DNA of 64,000 bases from Anniella stebbinsi (Eukaryota > Chordata > Lepidosauria > Squamata > Anniellidae). The DNA lies in NCBI GenBank assembly GCA_029215795.1, contig JARDYH010000001.1, positions 230,667,654 through 230,731,653 on the forward strand, read 5' to 3'. Positions 33,391 to 44,573 of this stretch are shown piece after piece (the stretch's first letter is position 1; the number at the start of each line of letters is the position of its first letter). The notes below the pieces were generated by a model. It was not told the DNA's origin, searched no databases, and saw only the letters and a list, made by a program, of their open reading frames with translations. The position numbers and the translations under genes are program-made.

Positions 33391-35789
33391 TACCTGTTCA
33401 GTTCATGCTACCCCCAACATTGACATCAAAGTGCAAACCTTGCAGCTTGAAGTTATATGGTAAAACTAAAAGCAAGTTGGATGGCAGATGACAAAGCCTC
33501 CACACAGTTGTGTTTCATAGCCTCCAAACCACTGAATGTGTAAATCAGACCTCTGACATGCCTTCCTTCCTTTTGATAGCATCCAATGTAGTAATCCATC
33601 ATATCGCTTCTGAATGTTTTATCGTTGACATCAATGGGATTTGTAAGATCTGTCTTACAAGCCCGTGAAAATGAGATTTGACATTTGATTTGGTATCGCT
33701 GAAGCATATCATGACTCTATGCACAGGTGGAGCCAGAAGGGTAGATGATAATCCTAAGACTTGCTCAATAACACAAACTGCAAAGCATGAATAACAACTG
33801 CATACCACAGTATTAGAAAGTATGAAGTTATGCCGGTGCCACGGGGAGCCACGTTGGAACAAACGTGTAGCATTACCCTATTATTCTGGCCATGCTTCAT
33901 ATATCTTTAAACGTTATTAATACAGGCTAAGTTTTACAAATTCTAGTAATCCAATAGTAAACGTTCATAAAGGTAAATCTCCATTGTGGCCTGATCATGA
34001 GATATCTTAATTTAAATTAAGAGCTGATGTGGCAAATGACATAGCGCAATGTCTAGCGATAACAAAAGAGGGTTGGAATCCTTGTCCATCCTCTCTGAAG
34101 TGAGAAGGTCTTAAGAATGGAGTACCTGGCATTACCCATCATCGCCATCAGCATTATCATTTCAACCACAACACAGGCAAAAAGGGCTGGCTGAATAGAG
34201 AGATGTAAAATGATGTGACATATGAACATTTTCATGGGTCCACCGAATAGGATCATGCTTGATGTAGCACCAATAATTTAAGTACATTTAGAGTAGGGAT
34301 AGCTGAGTCTGCCCATTTCAGTTTCTCATTTTTCCAATCCTCCATTTCTTCTGTTCCATTTCCACATCTGTGTGCATATTTTCATGCACATCTCTTCTAA
34401 TATTCATTATGCAATTTTTGCTTAATTTTTTTGGCAAGCAGTTTCCCCTTATATCATTCTTTACCACCACTCCTAATATGCACATTTCCAAATGCACTTT
34501 CCCATAATCGACACATTTTGTTTTCAGAGAACTGCACCACAAAGCTCTGAGAAGTGCAAATGATGAAGGATAACTGCATTCTGGTTGGCATATTGATCCA
34601 GGACGTGCGAATTCGATCAATTCTTACCAAAATGGGAACTGAATCATAACAACACCCCCATCTCTAATTTAGAAGCAGAGGGTTTTAAAAAAAGAAAAGA
34701 AATCAGAGCTGAAATGGTGGCACTGCATGAACTCAAGCTGTCCTTTCTTTTTTGGTGTGTGTGTTGAGTGTTTTTCAAAAGGGACAAGAAGGCGTTGCAT
34801 TTCTAAATAAGTGGTAGTGGTCGCTTGGGGGTGCGTGGGGGACAGCGGGAGAGCCTTTCAACCAAAGACACAGCAGGAATAGCCAATGCTATGTGAAACT
34901 TAATGGGGTCAAGATGGCTTGCCAAACTCAGTGTAGATTTTTGTTCTTATCCACACAGCATTCTTGATCATCGTATTATCACACACGCACACACACACAC
35001 ACCTTGAATGTGTCATGTTACCTGTTTAAAATCCCTTGCCACACTTGCTTTCTGGATATTCTAAAATTGGTTATTTTGTCTTTGTTGATGGAGAAATGGT
35101 CAAGGCCATTGTTTCCCTGGCTCTAGCTAGCAGGGGAAGGCCACAGGGCTGTTCCAAAGTCGGCTGTATTCATGTGCAAAACAGCAACGGAAGAACGGAG
35201 CACATTCTCTTTACGTCTTTCAGACCGTACCAAGCACCCTAAAGGATGTTGCACGCTTGAACGTTGGTTATTAGTAGTACCAAATGCTGTAGCAGCATCT
35301 GCTCTCAACTAGCCAGAAATCATGTTTAATAACAAGAAAATCTACTTCAGCCAAATCCCTGTTGGGAGGGCCTTAGCCTGAACAAAAGGCCCCCGTGACT
35401 ACTGATTTCCATAACAGATGTAGGATCTGATGCATGACAGCTCAGTGTAGTGTTGCTGTTCCATTATTTCCCTGCATATCCATCTGTAAGAAACAGTTCT
35501 TTCATTTTATTAATTGCTCCTAGTGTCCTCTACATTAGAATGCATTGCTCAGACAATATGTTTTTGTGCCATAGCAATCACTGAAAAAGGCCGGTTTCCC
35601 TTCACTGTAAAATTAAAGGTTACTGCCTTTAAATGTGGAGAGGAAGGTTATTATTAATCCGACGATCCATTCACTAATTTTTATTAATGTACTGGTCTTG
35701 TGCTTAAAGAAATATTTTCGCACAGCAACAACCCCGTAAGAAAGATGAGCATGTGAAATCCAACATAATCATATGGCAGGAACAGGCCT
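33391..35789. other. Intergenic, mostly unique sequence
   Basis: Two overlapping reverse open frames at 33453-33862 resemble nothing I know. A CA tract lies near 34981. The 34990-35720 part is complex and repeat-free and might be a conserved non-coding element. No exon was recognised. Confidence 0.45.
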
Positions 35790-36247
35790 GAAGCATAGGA
35801 CTGGGGGAAGGATCCAATCCCATGCCATCCTGAAGGATCATCTCTTCCCATATGTACTGCCTGGACCCTAAGATCATCCTCAGCAGTCCTTCTATAGCAG
35901 CTCCTGCCAAAGGAAGTGAGGCGGATGGCTAGCAAGAAGAGGGACTTTTCTGCTGTGGCACACTGGTTGCGGAATGAGCTTCCCAGGAAGGCTCACCTGG
36001 CATCTACGTTGTGCTTTTCCCAGTGCTAGATGAAGACCTTTTTGTTTTCCCAGGCATTTTACTCCTTTAGCTTTGTTTTAAATTTGCTTTTGTATTTTAA
36101 ATCACTGCACCGGTGCTAGGTTTCATTTTGGTTGTGCTTTTATACTATAATTTTAAACTTTTACACTTTATATTGTATTTCATGATGTATTTTGTGGTTT
36201 TAATTGTTGTGAACTGCCCAGAGAGTTTTGGCTATTGGGTGATGTAG
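35790..36247 (+). mobile_element. L2-type LINE 3' part, interrupted by a TIR element
   Basis: Coding-tail remnants (AGCAAGAAGAGGGACTTTTC, GGAATGAGCTTCCCAGGAAG) lead into CAGTGCTAGATGAAGACC and then AACTGCCCAGAGAGTTTTGG with CTATTGGGTGATGTAG. The terminus breaks off at 36247 and resumes at 37176. Confidence 0.8.
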
Positions 36248-37175
36248 GGCTCCATCACACCTATTTTTTCCCCCTGGTATGCATTCGTGATTTCCACCTC
36301 TGTTTCATTAGCGCTTCAAGTGCTCATCACTTTCAAATATGTGCGTTGTTGAGCTATTTCACCATGTTTACCTTTTCACCTGCACTGGCTCGCTCTTCCA
36401 CTATTGCGCACGCACCACCCTGCCCCTTCTCCTTCTCCCTCCAATTCATTGGTTCTTGTGGTTGATGGACACTGTGATGGGCGTCAGCGCCTTCCCCCCT
36501 CTGGTTTTGTTGTCTAGCATTTTAGCGATTTAGCATTCCATCGGCTGGGTGCCATTTCTGCCTTTAGAAGTGAGATGATGCTCCCTTCTGCACGGGATCT
36601 TCAAGTGCCCTCTCCCTCCCTCCCCCTTCCCAGTTGAGCAGTTGTGTGGTTCTACGGACTGAAGGAGAACAGCCCCCACCCTCCTCTTTCATCATCAAGA
36701 CCACCCTTCAACACACATGCCCCCAAGTAGGGACGTTCTGCGACATAGCGCAAGGAATGCAATACACGGGGACGGAAGGGCAGTTTTATCCCAAATGGAG
36801 AAAAAATACCGCACTTTACCCACCCTAGAAAAATACAGAAAATGGAGGGGAAGAGGCGAGATGACTGTAGGACAGGGAAGACATTGTGAGGGTCACGGGG
36901 CAATTTTTTTTTATTTCTTACATTTTTATACTGCCCATCAACCATAAAAATAACAATATAAATGTAAACATTAAAAAGTTTAAAAGGCAGCGTAAAATGA
37001 GCTACATTAAAAACCAGGGAAAGCCTGTGTAAAAAGGTATGTCTTCAGGAGGCGTTTAAAAGATGTAACGTTTTCTGCCTCCCAAACTGCACAAGGGAGA
37101 TTTTCCAGCGGGTGGGTGCCACTACGGAGAAGGCCCACAAGATGAAAGTGCGATAAAACACTGGTGTGATGGCGC
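36248..37175. mobile_element. TIR element, GCTCCATCACACC family, copy 2, inserted in L2
   Basis: The left end GGCTCCATCACACCTATTTT matches the inverted right end ACACTGGTGTGATGGCGC. The inside resembles the 16540 copy (CCCCTTCTCCTTCTCCCTCC). It also contains a reversed L2 piece at 36903-37135. The host L2 3' end continues on both sides, giving the order of events. Confidence 0.78.
36903..37135 (-). mobile_element. Reversed L2-type LINE fragment inside the TIR element
   Basis: ATTTCTTACATTTTTATACT, GCCCATCAACC then AGGTATGTCTTCAGGAGGCG and GTGGGTGCCACTACGGAGAA is the reverse complement of an L2 3' end with its coding tail. Confidence 0.7.
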
Positions 37176-37200
37176 TAATAGAAATGTAATAAATAAATAC
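37176..37200 (+). mobile_element. Resumed L2 3' terminus
   Basis: TAATAGAAATGTAATAAATA continues the L2 end broken at 36247 (canonical order GGCGGTATAGAAATG then ATAAATAAATA). The flanks GATGTAG and TAATAG suggest a decayed target duplication. Confidence 0.75.
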
Positions 37201-38265
37201 ATTTTACTGAGGCCTGGAAGTCCAGAGAACCTCGGCCCAGGCTGCAGCCCCATTATCATGAAGGGAAAAATGAGGCTAGATCAGGTGTACACAACCTTTT
37301 TCAAGTCACGGGCTGCAGTTGGTCTATTGACCTGCCACAAGGCCCCACAAAACAACGGGGCACATTCATTTCAAAAGTTTGTTAATGTTAGCCATCCCAT
37401 CCCATGTATTTTTTTATCTTCTGTTTTTTCTTTTTGTCCCATTTTTTTTTATTTTATCCCACCCCATCCTGGTCATAATCGCATGTGCTTTCACCCACTC
37501 TGCTTTTACTCCACTGCTACCGTTCTCTTACTTTAGTCAGTGTGACCTGTGCTTTACTCTGCCTCCTGGCAGCGGCAGCAGTACCAAGCAGGTGCTGACA
37601 AGTACTGTCAGCCTGTGGCAGATCAGGAAATCTGCAGGGCTCCATGGTTCCCGCTGTAGAAGTTCATTTCCTAGAATGTCCTCAAAAGTTACTAAACAAG
37701 GAAGCATTCCTGGAAGCTGCTCAGCCAGGAAATGTCCCCTGAAGCAACTGAGCTACACATTCACCCCACAAATAGATAGCCAAAGCAGTGAGCAGCTGCT
37801 TACTGGCAGGGGTGGGCCCGGGGCCTTAGTGGCCAGGTGTGTGTTCATTTATCAGTATTTCAGCATTTTTAAAGTGGTTTTCTTTTCTGAGTTCCCCTTT
37901 TCCTTTGGCAGCAAAGGTGAAGGCTGGGGGGTCTTGCAAGGGGCATCAGACAAGCTTGATTAGCAGCTTACCCCACCCCCACCGCCCCGTTTAGATCATG
38001 CTATTTACAGAAATATGTTTCCCTGTATTTCTGTGCCGATTGCCCAGATTTTGAGAAATTTGCTGAAGCAGAGCAGAAGCAGCATAAATCTGAACAGTTG
38101 GTGGCCTGCTCTAGAATAAAGTGCGCTTGTGTAGTTGAACTAAGAGCTGACATTTGAAAGAAATAGAGATTTATGCTTCCCCATGTGACATGCGCTGTAT
38201 GTGGAGCTGTCTTTGAAAACTGTTCAGAAACTTCAGCTGTGGCCAAACTATTGACTGGGACTGCT
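37201..38265. other. Intergenic, nothing firmly recognised
   Basis: A CAGGTGTACACAACCTTTTT motif at 37276 resembles a hAT end, and a T-rich tract runs 37400-37460. The longest open frame of the window (194 codons, 37379-37963) crosses this low-complexity DNA and is not protein-like. Confidence 0.45.
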
Positions 38266-38800
38266 TACAGGAAGCACGCAACCCCCTTGTTATAACAGCT
38301 TCAATGGCTACCAGTCTGTTTGGGGGCAGAATTCAAAGCGTTGCTTGTGATATATAAAACCCTATTTGGCTTTGGACTAGGCTGCCTGAAAGACCGCCTT
38401 CTTCCGTATTAATTTGTAAGGTCTTCTATAGAGGCCCTTCTTTTGAGACTGATGCTTTCAGAGGCATGTTTGATGGCAACATGAAAGAGAGGGCCTTCTC
38501 GGTGGCCACTCCCGGGCTGTGGAACTCCCTCCCAAGGGAGGCTAGGTTTGCTCCCTCTCTTCTATCCTTCCACCAGAAGGCAAAGATGGCTTTACTCAAG
38601 CAGGCCTTTGGTGTGTAAGCTGTTCTTTTGGTCTGGAGGCTATTTTTATTATTACTGTTGTGTTTTAATTGTGTTTAATGTATTTGCTTCTTTCTTGTTT
38701 TATCAGATTTTATTAGTAATTGTGAGCCATTCTGAGTGCTATTTTTTGGTAGAAAGGTGAGGTACAGGTCAAAGAAATAATAAATACATTCTCTCTCAAG
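38266..38800 (+). mobile_element. L2-type LINE, C-terminal coding tail and 3' UTR
   Basis: The best-preserved LINE coding tail in the window. Translation gives stretches such as KRAFSVATPGLWNSLPREAR and SLLSFHQKAKMALLKQAF, the usual end of the L2 reverse transcriptase protein, then a stop and a TATTTTTATTATT-rich UTR. The upstream part has frameshifts. Confidence 0.8.
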
Positions 38801-38861
38801 AACTACCAGTCTGAGATACCTGGTGGGTAGACAGGAGGGACAAACAGCTGGTGAGTGGGAC

Positions 38862-39180
38862 AAAGCCATCACCTGCAGTAGAGGGAGGCCTGCTGCCTGG
38901 GGAGGAGGAAGTTCCACCTGCTGCCAGTCTGCTGCCAGTCTGCTGCCTTGTTGCTGCTGCCGCTGGCACCACCACCATCACAGCTGCTCTTCCCCGAGGA
39001 CTGCTGCCTGACTGTCACTCCCTGCAGGACCAGGCCCCCAGGTACTGAGCCAGCTGCTGTGGACAGCTCCACCTGTCCCCCTCCCTTCCTGGGAGGGATA
39101 TTTAAGCTGTTGGCTGAGGGGGCCTGGGAAAGCCATTGCCTGGAGGAGAGGGAGGCTTGCTGCCCAGGGAGGAGGAAGTT
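38862..39180. repeat. Direct repeat pair about 267 bp apart
   Basis: AAAGCCATCACCTGCAGTAG then AGGGAGGCCTGCTGCCTGGG (38862-) and AAAGCCATTGCCTGGAGGAG then AGGGAGGCTTGCTGCCCAGG (39129-), both ending GGAGGAGGAAGTT. A CTGCCAGTCTGCTGC run lies between. Consistent with a long tandem duplication. Confidence 0.7.
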
Positions 39181-39389
39181 GGTGTGGGTGTCTGGGTTGG
39201 CTACTGCTGCCTACTTGTGTTTGTTTGTTTTTCCCCAGGCTTGAGTAATGTGCCTGGGAGGGAGGATACAGGGCCAAGTGGATCATCAGTAGAAGGAGAT
39301 ATGATGTTTTGAGGAGGACTTGCCAGGTAAGGGGAATGCGGCCCAGACAGTTAATGGCTGTGCCTTGTTCCATTCCCCCACCCACCCAC

Positions 39390-39908
39390 AGTTAAAGCTG
39401 CAGGAGCTATACTAGAGTGACCAGATACAAAAGAGGGCAGGGCTCTTGCAGCTTTAACTGTTGTGATGAAGAGGGCATTTCATCAGGTGCTGTACGCATA
39501 CAAATGACACCTGCTGAAATTTAACAGTTGTAGAGAAAAGGGAATTCCAGCCAGTGTCATTTGTATGCAATTAGTTCCTGGTGATATTCCCTTTAGTTCT
39601 TGGTGATATTCCCTTTTCATCACAACTGTTAAAGTTGCAGGCACTATACAAGAGTGGCCATATACAAAAGAAGGCAGGGGCCCTACAACTTTAACTGTTG
39701 TGATGAAGAGGGAATTTCACCAGGAACTAAATGCATACAAATGGCACTGGCTGAAATTCCCTTTTCTCTACAACTGTTAAAGTTACATGAGCCCTGTCCT
39801 CCTTTTCAGATGGTCAGCCTATAAAATTCCCTTTTCAATACAAAGATTGAATACAAAGATTGAATAAAGATATAGGAGCACTATCCTCCTTTTCATATGG
39901 TCACCCTA
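39390..39908. mobile_element. TAGGGTGACC-family MITE, nested or rearranged copy 3
   Basis: Several arms in alternating orientation: TAGAGTGACCAGATAC near 39412, TTAACAGTTGTAGAGAAAAG near 39522, an inner end GATGGTCAGCCTA at about 39822, and a second outer end CATATGGTCACCCTA at 39908. It looks like one element inserted into another, with short internal duplications (TTCTTGGTGATATTCCC-type, ACAAAGATTGAAT). Confidence 0.75.
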
Positions 39909-40195
39909 AATCTGTTTATAGTACAATTATCTTCAAAAACACATCACATAGTTCCTTGTCTTTTATTTCTTCATTAGCTGATATACTCAGCATTGCTCAG
40001 GCCCTGTAAGATATATGTCTGTGAGGTAATCAACTTAAAGTAGTAGACTGGTGCTATGCCTGTGAGTTAATTTTTAATTGAATTAAATTTGTTTCTTTTC
40101 TCTTTCTGTCTCACCTCCGACATATGGCCAGGGCCACCTTGATTTCCCCTGTCCCCATAGACAATGAAAACTACCTGTCCCTACAGAAAATGAAA

Positions 40196-40215
40196 ACTAC
40201 AACTCCCAGCATGCC
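40196..40215 (+). promoter_or_regulatory. ZNF143/THAP11-like motif in a repeat
   Basis: ACTACAACTCCCAGCATGCC matches the ZNF143 (Staf) consensus ACTACAAYTCCCAGMATGC closely. It lies in an unclassified repeat also found at 42440-42540. Match is direct; binding is inferred. Confidence 0.4.
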
Positions 40216-40544
40216 TTTTGCCCAATGGGAGTCCTGCCGCTGAGACTCACTGGAAGTGAAATCTGGCCAAGCCAGTCCACACTGTGCAATCGGTGCCTGT
40301 AGGTAGGCTGTAAGGAGCCAGCTGGCCTGTTAACTGATGGTTAGCTCAGTTGTTGCCATTGGCAATGGGCCTGGAGCTATGCTCTCATTCCCTCCTGCTT
40401 CCAATGGTGCCTAACAACCGAGGCAGCCAGCCTCAGGTGCTTTCCCTTCAGGCCCAGGATGGCGAGCCACTACCATATGATGGCCGCCAAAAATCAATAA
40501 GTCTTCTCTCCCACCCAAGGCATGCAGGGAGTTGTAGGCATAAG

Positions 40545-40760
40545 CCTAAGTCCCTAAATCATGTGCTAATCTTTGAACACCATCTGAGGTGTGGTGAGAG
40601 ACAACCGGAGAGCAGGCCTTCTTAGTTGTGGCACCCTGCTTATGGATTTCTTTTTCCCTAGTGATTGCATTGGCTTTCCAGTGCCAAGTGAATATTTTAT
40701 TTTTCCCCAAGCCCATTTAACTTGATGGGATTTTTTATGCTGCATTTTTTTCTGTCATAA
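40545..40760 (+). mobile_element. L2-type LINE fragment
   Basis: GAGAGACAACCGGAGAGCAG, GCCTTCTTAGTTGTGGCACC and TTTCCAGTGCCAAGTGAATA recall the same L2 coding tail and UTR seen at 35790 and 38266, more diverged. Confidence 0.6.
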
Positions 40761-40943
40761 CTAAACCACAACATTCCAAGACAGATGCAGGAATTACTGA
40801 ATAAAGTTTATGATTTTTATGTAAAATCCTGACTATACCATTGAAACAGCAGAGTGAATGGAGGATGACTGATAGCTGAGGCTAGAATGGAATGGTGGGC
40901 GGGGTTAGTGGCAGTTGGAGAAAGTCAGGTAGAAGGAGAACAA

Positions 40944-41292
40944 AGACCCTCTCTACAAGAATTCGGTTTGACGCCTGGTTCTCCGATTATGTGCATCTTC
41001 TCGAAAGCGCTTTATGGTAAATGAAGGAGGTAATTGAGCGTACAACTGGTGGCCTTACCGGTTGTTTGAAATGCGCTTTAGAAGTAGTTAATGCGAAGAA
41101 TCGCTTGTTAACATAATCATAATGCGCTTTAAGGGCCGCAGCAAAATAAAACTCGCTATTTAACGCACATTTGATAATGCGCATAATCGGATAGATAACG
41201 CGCCTCAACTCCCGATTTGCGCTCCGCTCATGTAGAGGTAAATTTTTAAATGAGACTTGAAAGAGCTTTAAACCTCTCGTGTAGAGGCAGCC
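40944..41292. mobile_element. GCGC-rich TIR element, copy 2 (inverted)
   Basis: The ends are GACCCTCTCTACAAGAATTC and CTCGTGTAGAGGCAGCC. Read in reverse it matches the 21764 copy: AAAAATTTACCT, CGGAGCGCAAA, AGGCGCGTTATCT and TAATGCGCATT words occur in the same order. Open reading across both is not conserved as protein. Confidence 0.75.
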
Positions 41293-41299
41293 AAACCAG

Positions 41300-41420
41300 C
41301 AATTTTCCCCAGGGTCGTCCCTGGATTGTCCCTGTGCATCTAAATGATGCACAGGGGATTCCAGGGCAATTGCAGATGACCCTGGGATTAACCCCGGGAA
41401 AATCTTGGGATAGTGGAAAA
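41300..41420. repeat. Repeat with internal palindrome, related to 30500-30575
   Basis: GTCCCTGTGCATC and GATGCACAGGGG form a hairpin around AAAT. CCCAGGGTCGTCCCTGG and GACCCTGGGATTAACCCCGG flank it. The inverse sequence is at 30500. Confidence 0.6.
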
Positions 41421-42496
41421 CATGGGTATCCTGGTTTCCCCGACATCCTGGGACATGAAATGGGCATGGAGCCACATGGGGTGGATCCGTGCCCATGGGT
41501 GGGGAATCAATTCCACCATCCCCAGGATGGTGGGGTCAGTGGGTGGCATGCGGGGGGGGGGGTTTCCACTTACCTGTTCCACTGCACTTCCTGCCCTGTC
41601 TTTTTAAGGATCCAAAATGGGTGGTGTGATGGACGTGATGTCCCTTTTTTTCTTGGGATGTCACGCTTCCTGTTTGTATCTTGGGGGATGATCCTGGAAG
41701 CAGGTAAGTCCAGGATCGCCTCCTCCCTCCCTCTACACCCTTAGGTGTAGAAAGGGCCTTAGTGAATTAGGACTGAGAGATAGATACTTAGTTTGCACAT
41801 AGTGACCTGACTTACTAACCCATGCTTTATTGAAAATCATTCACTCTACATGCCAGTGCTATACCTCCCAGTATGCCTTTGGCAGCCGGCAGGTGCCCGC
41901 ATCCCCTGAGAGGCACTTCCCTCCTATCGTTGCAGACACTGCTCCTCGATAGAGCATTGAGGAGTAGCATCGCCAAGGAGGGGAGGTAAACGGCTGTCAG
42001 TGGATGCACCCAGCTCTAGCCAAGGCCTGCTGGGACCGCCTCAGCCCGTGCTTCTTGTCCACCAAGTGCTCCATCAGGAGCCTGTACTGAAGGGCCCGGG
42101 CCGGGCTGGGTACTTGGCCCCCTTCATTGGGCCTATTTCTGGGCATGTGCAGAGTGCCTCCCCTCCTTCCCAAGGGCGAAGGCCGCATATGCACTTTCCC
42201 CAGATTCTGAGAAAACAGCAATATCAGGATGGGATGACTTTGAGCATGTTCAGAGTTTGGCCTCTCAAAGTCACACTGTTGTATCTAATTATGATTTTAA
42301 AACCATGCATGGTGGGTGGGAGGAGGCACCACAAATGGACGCAGCCATTTATATGGATTGTTTCCTTTGATGTGGAATTGGATAGACTGCTTGAGACCGG
42401 CCTTAGGAGTCTGAGTTGTGAAAGGCATGCAAGCAGCCACCTGTCTGTTTACTCACAATGGCCACCAAAGGCCTGTAAGTCTGGCTTCCCGCCTAA

Positions 42497-42516
42497 GGCA
42501 TGCTGGGAGTTGTAGT
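42497..42516 (-). promoter_or_regulatory. ZNF143/THAP11-like motif in a repeat, reverse strand
   Basis: GGCATGCTGGGAGTTGTAGT is the complement of ACTACAACTCCCAGCATGCC, identical to the motif at 40196. A weaker version lies at about 40519-40538 (GGCATGCAGGGAGTTGTAGG). Confidence 0.4.
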
Positions 42517-43333
42517 CATAAGCCTAAGTTTTTTATAAAATTCTTTAAAAATACTTAAAACCCAAAATTTGTGCATTTAGATTTTTCTGATACATTGTAT
42601 AGCCAGACCTATCAGCATGCCAAATTTCAAGTTTCTAACTCATCTGGAAGGGGGTAAACATTTCCAGACATCCATCCCACGCACATACTTTCAGCTTTAT
42701 AGGTAGAGATAACTTTACAAAGATTATGTTGGCTTATTAAAATAAAAGTGCAACCGTCATATACATGTCACAGTGTCTCAAACTATCTTCATTTTGGTTT
42801 TAGGCCTAGTGGGAAATAAGGAATATATGATTTCTTCCTTTTCACCATGATGACAAATAGGGGAATAAAAACAATATTGTTTAATAATTTTCAAGTAGGA
42901 GCAAGGAAGAAAAGATTTGTAAAGAACAAGGTTGAGCAGACTTCAGGCTGATGGGATCTATTTTGTTTTTCTCTACAACTTCAAGGTCCACCAACTTTGG
43001 AGTATTCAGGTTCAAAATAGTAGTTCACAAAGGTGGACATAGAATTGCAGAACAAGGTGGTTCTGAGCATAGACTCAGCCCAGCAATTCGTTTTCAATAA
43101 TTTATTTTCAGAACTGAAACCATTACTCACGCATAAAGCTACTCTTACTTTCTCCAAATCTTTCTTGATTTTAGCATGCTAATTTAGGAGGAAAAAAGGC
43201 TTTTTGTTGTCACAATTGTTAAACAATTGGGAGGTAGAAAGCCTGATCTACCTTCTGCCCATTCCTGACTTAGACCCTCTTTATGAGTACTGCTGCCAAG
43301 CCAGGTCTCCCATTCTGCACTAGTGCCTTTTCT

Positions 43334-43375
43334 GCCTCCTCCTCCTCCTCCTCCTCCTCCTCCTCCTCCTCCTCT
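43334..43375. repeat. (CCT)n microsatellite
   Basis: About fourteen CCT units interrupting or adjoining a LINE fragment; read in reverse it yields a meaningless poly-Gly run. Confidence 0.95.
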
Positions 43376-43379
43376 GTTG

Positions 43380-43625
43380 AATTTCATCTTGTTAGTTTTG
43401 GCCCAATGTTCCAACCCATCAAGATCACTTTGAATTGTGATTCTGTCTTCTATGGTGTTACCTCTCAGCTTCATGTCATCTGCACATTTGATTAGCATTG
43501 TTTACACCTTCAATCAAGTCATCTATACAAATGTTGAATAGCACAGGTCCAAAGACACAGCCCTGTGACATTTCACTTGAGACCTCCTTCTCAATTGATG
43601 AAGTGTCATTAACGAGCGCTTACTG
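43380..43625 (-). mobile_element. CR1/jockey-type reverse transcriptase fragment
   Basis: On the reverse strand the translation KCADDMKLRGNTIEDR then IQSDLDGLEHWAKTNKMKFN matches the catalytic block of CR1-like reverse transcriptases (FADDTKL ... LQxDLDxLxxWA). It keeps both aspartates but has C for the usual aromatic residue before ADD. Upstream reading (toward 43600) is out of frame. Decayed. Confidence 0.65.
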
Positions 43626-44344
43626 GGTATGGTTATTGAATGAGTAATGGGAGTTGTAGTGCAATACTTCTGGAGTGTACTAGGTTGGGGAAGGATTAAG
43701 GATGTGTTGACATTCTATTTCCATATGAATTCACTTAAACGCATACACACAACGTGTAAGACTCTTGGGTAACTGTTATTACAGAGCTGTAATGAAAGCA
43801 GGTCATACATTCAATGAACATTCATATATGATTCACCCCTGGCGCTACATAGGAATGTCCTTCACATACCTTCTGATCCACTGAATGATCAATTCTTTAC
43901 TGCAAGTCTTGTAAGTGACTGATTGCTTTAGACAATGCTGGCCTGCAAAATAAGATGTCAACTGCCGTACACTGACAAATAGAGAAACCAAAAAGAGTAA
44001 TGATTGTTTATATCAGCAGTGATGACCAACTTGTTAAATCTGGGTGGAGGTGTGTAGGTTATCCTCAGTTCAACTGCTTGGGAACTGGATTCTCCCTGCT
44101 GTGATGCCGTGGCACCCCACAAGGTGTTACAATAGGTTAATTCACACCACATGGAGAACCAAGCACCTCAACGTCTTCCCTGGTTGCTATTTAGCTTGCA
44201 GGCAGGATGTGTTCACAAGCAAGTGCCATTTTTATCCACCTTTAATCTCCCTGTGGAGACAAGCCATACAGCTGCCATGAATGTGTGATCACCAAGTCAA
44301 CAGCAAATATTAGAGCAGTCACATGGACAGCCACCAGGAGGATG

Positions 44345-44573
44345 AAGAAATCAGTGGTTTAGCATGTTGACTGGGACTCGAGAGATCTGAGTTCTAATCC
44401 CACTTGTCCATGAAGCACACAGGGTGATTTTGGGCCAGTCACTGATTCTCAGCCTAACCTACCTCACAGGGTTGTTGTGATAACAACATGGAGAGGATGA
44501 TGATAATGTAGCCACTTTGAGTTCTTTGCAAGAAGAAAAAAGGCAAGATATAAATGTAATACATAAATAAAAT
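44345..44573 (+). mobile_element. Sauria-type tRNA-derived SINE
   Basis: AGCATGTTGACTGGGACTCG, GAGTTCTAATCCCACTTGTC, CTCAGCCTAACCTACCTCAC, then TTTGAGTTCTTTGCAAG and AAGATATAAATGTAATACAT follow the full SINE order seen at 5268. Confidence 0.8.

Noticed and set aside
37379..37963. Longest open frame of the window, 194 codons
   Set aside because: T-rich low-complexity start, no family resemblance, no splice or promoter context.
21790..41496. Similar predicted peptides from the GCGC-rich elements (21811-21990 forward and 41247-41068 reverse), 39 of 60 residues identical
   Set aside because: I compared codons by eye: 24 of 60 codons differ and only 3 of those differences are silent. Purifying selection on a protein would give mostly silent changes, so this is nucleotide similarity of a non-coding element read in a shared frame.
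41250..41744. 164-codon forward frame and the 169-codon reverse frame over it
   Set aside because: Both run through repeat DNA with hairpins (GCGC-rich element and the 41300 repeat); opposite-strand openness reflects base composition.
43184..43498. Reverse frame joining an RT-like stretch to poly-Gly
   Set aside because: Only the CADDMKL part is meaningful, as a CR1 fossil; the Gly run is a (CCT)n microsatellite.
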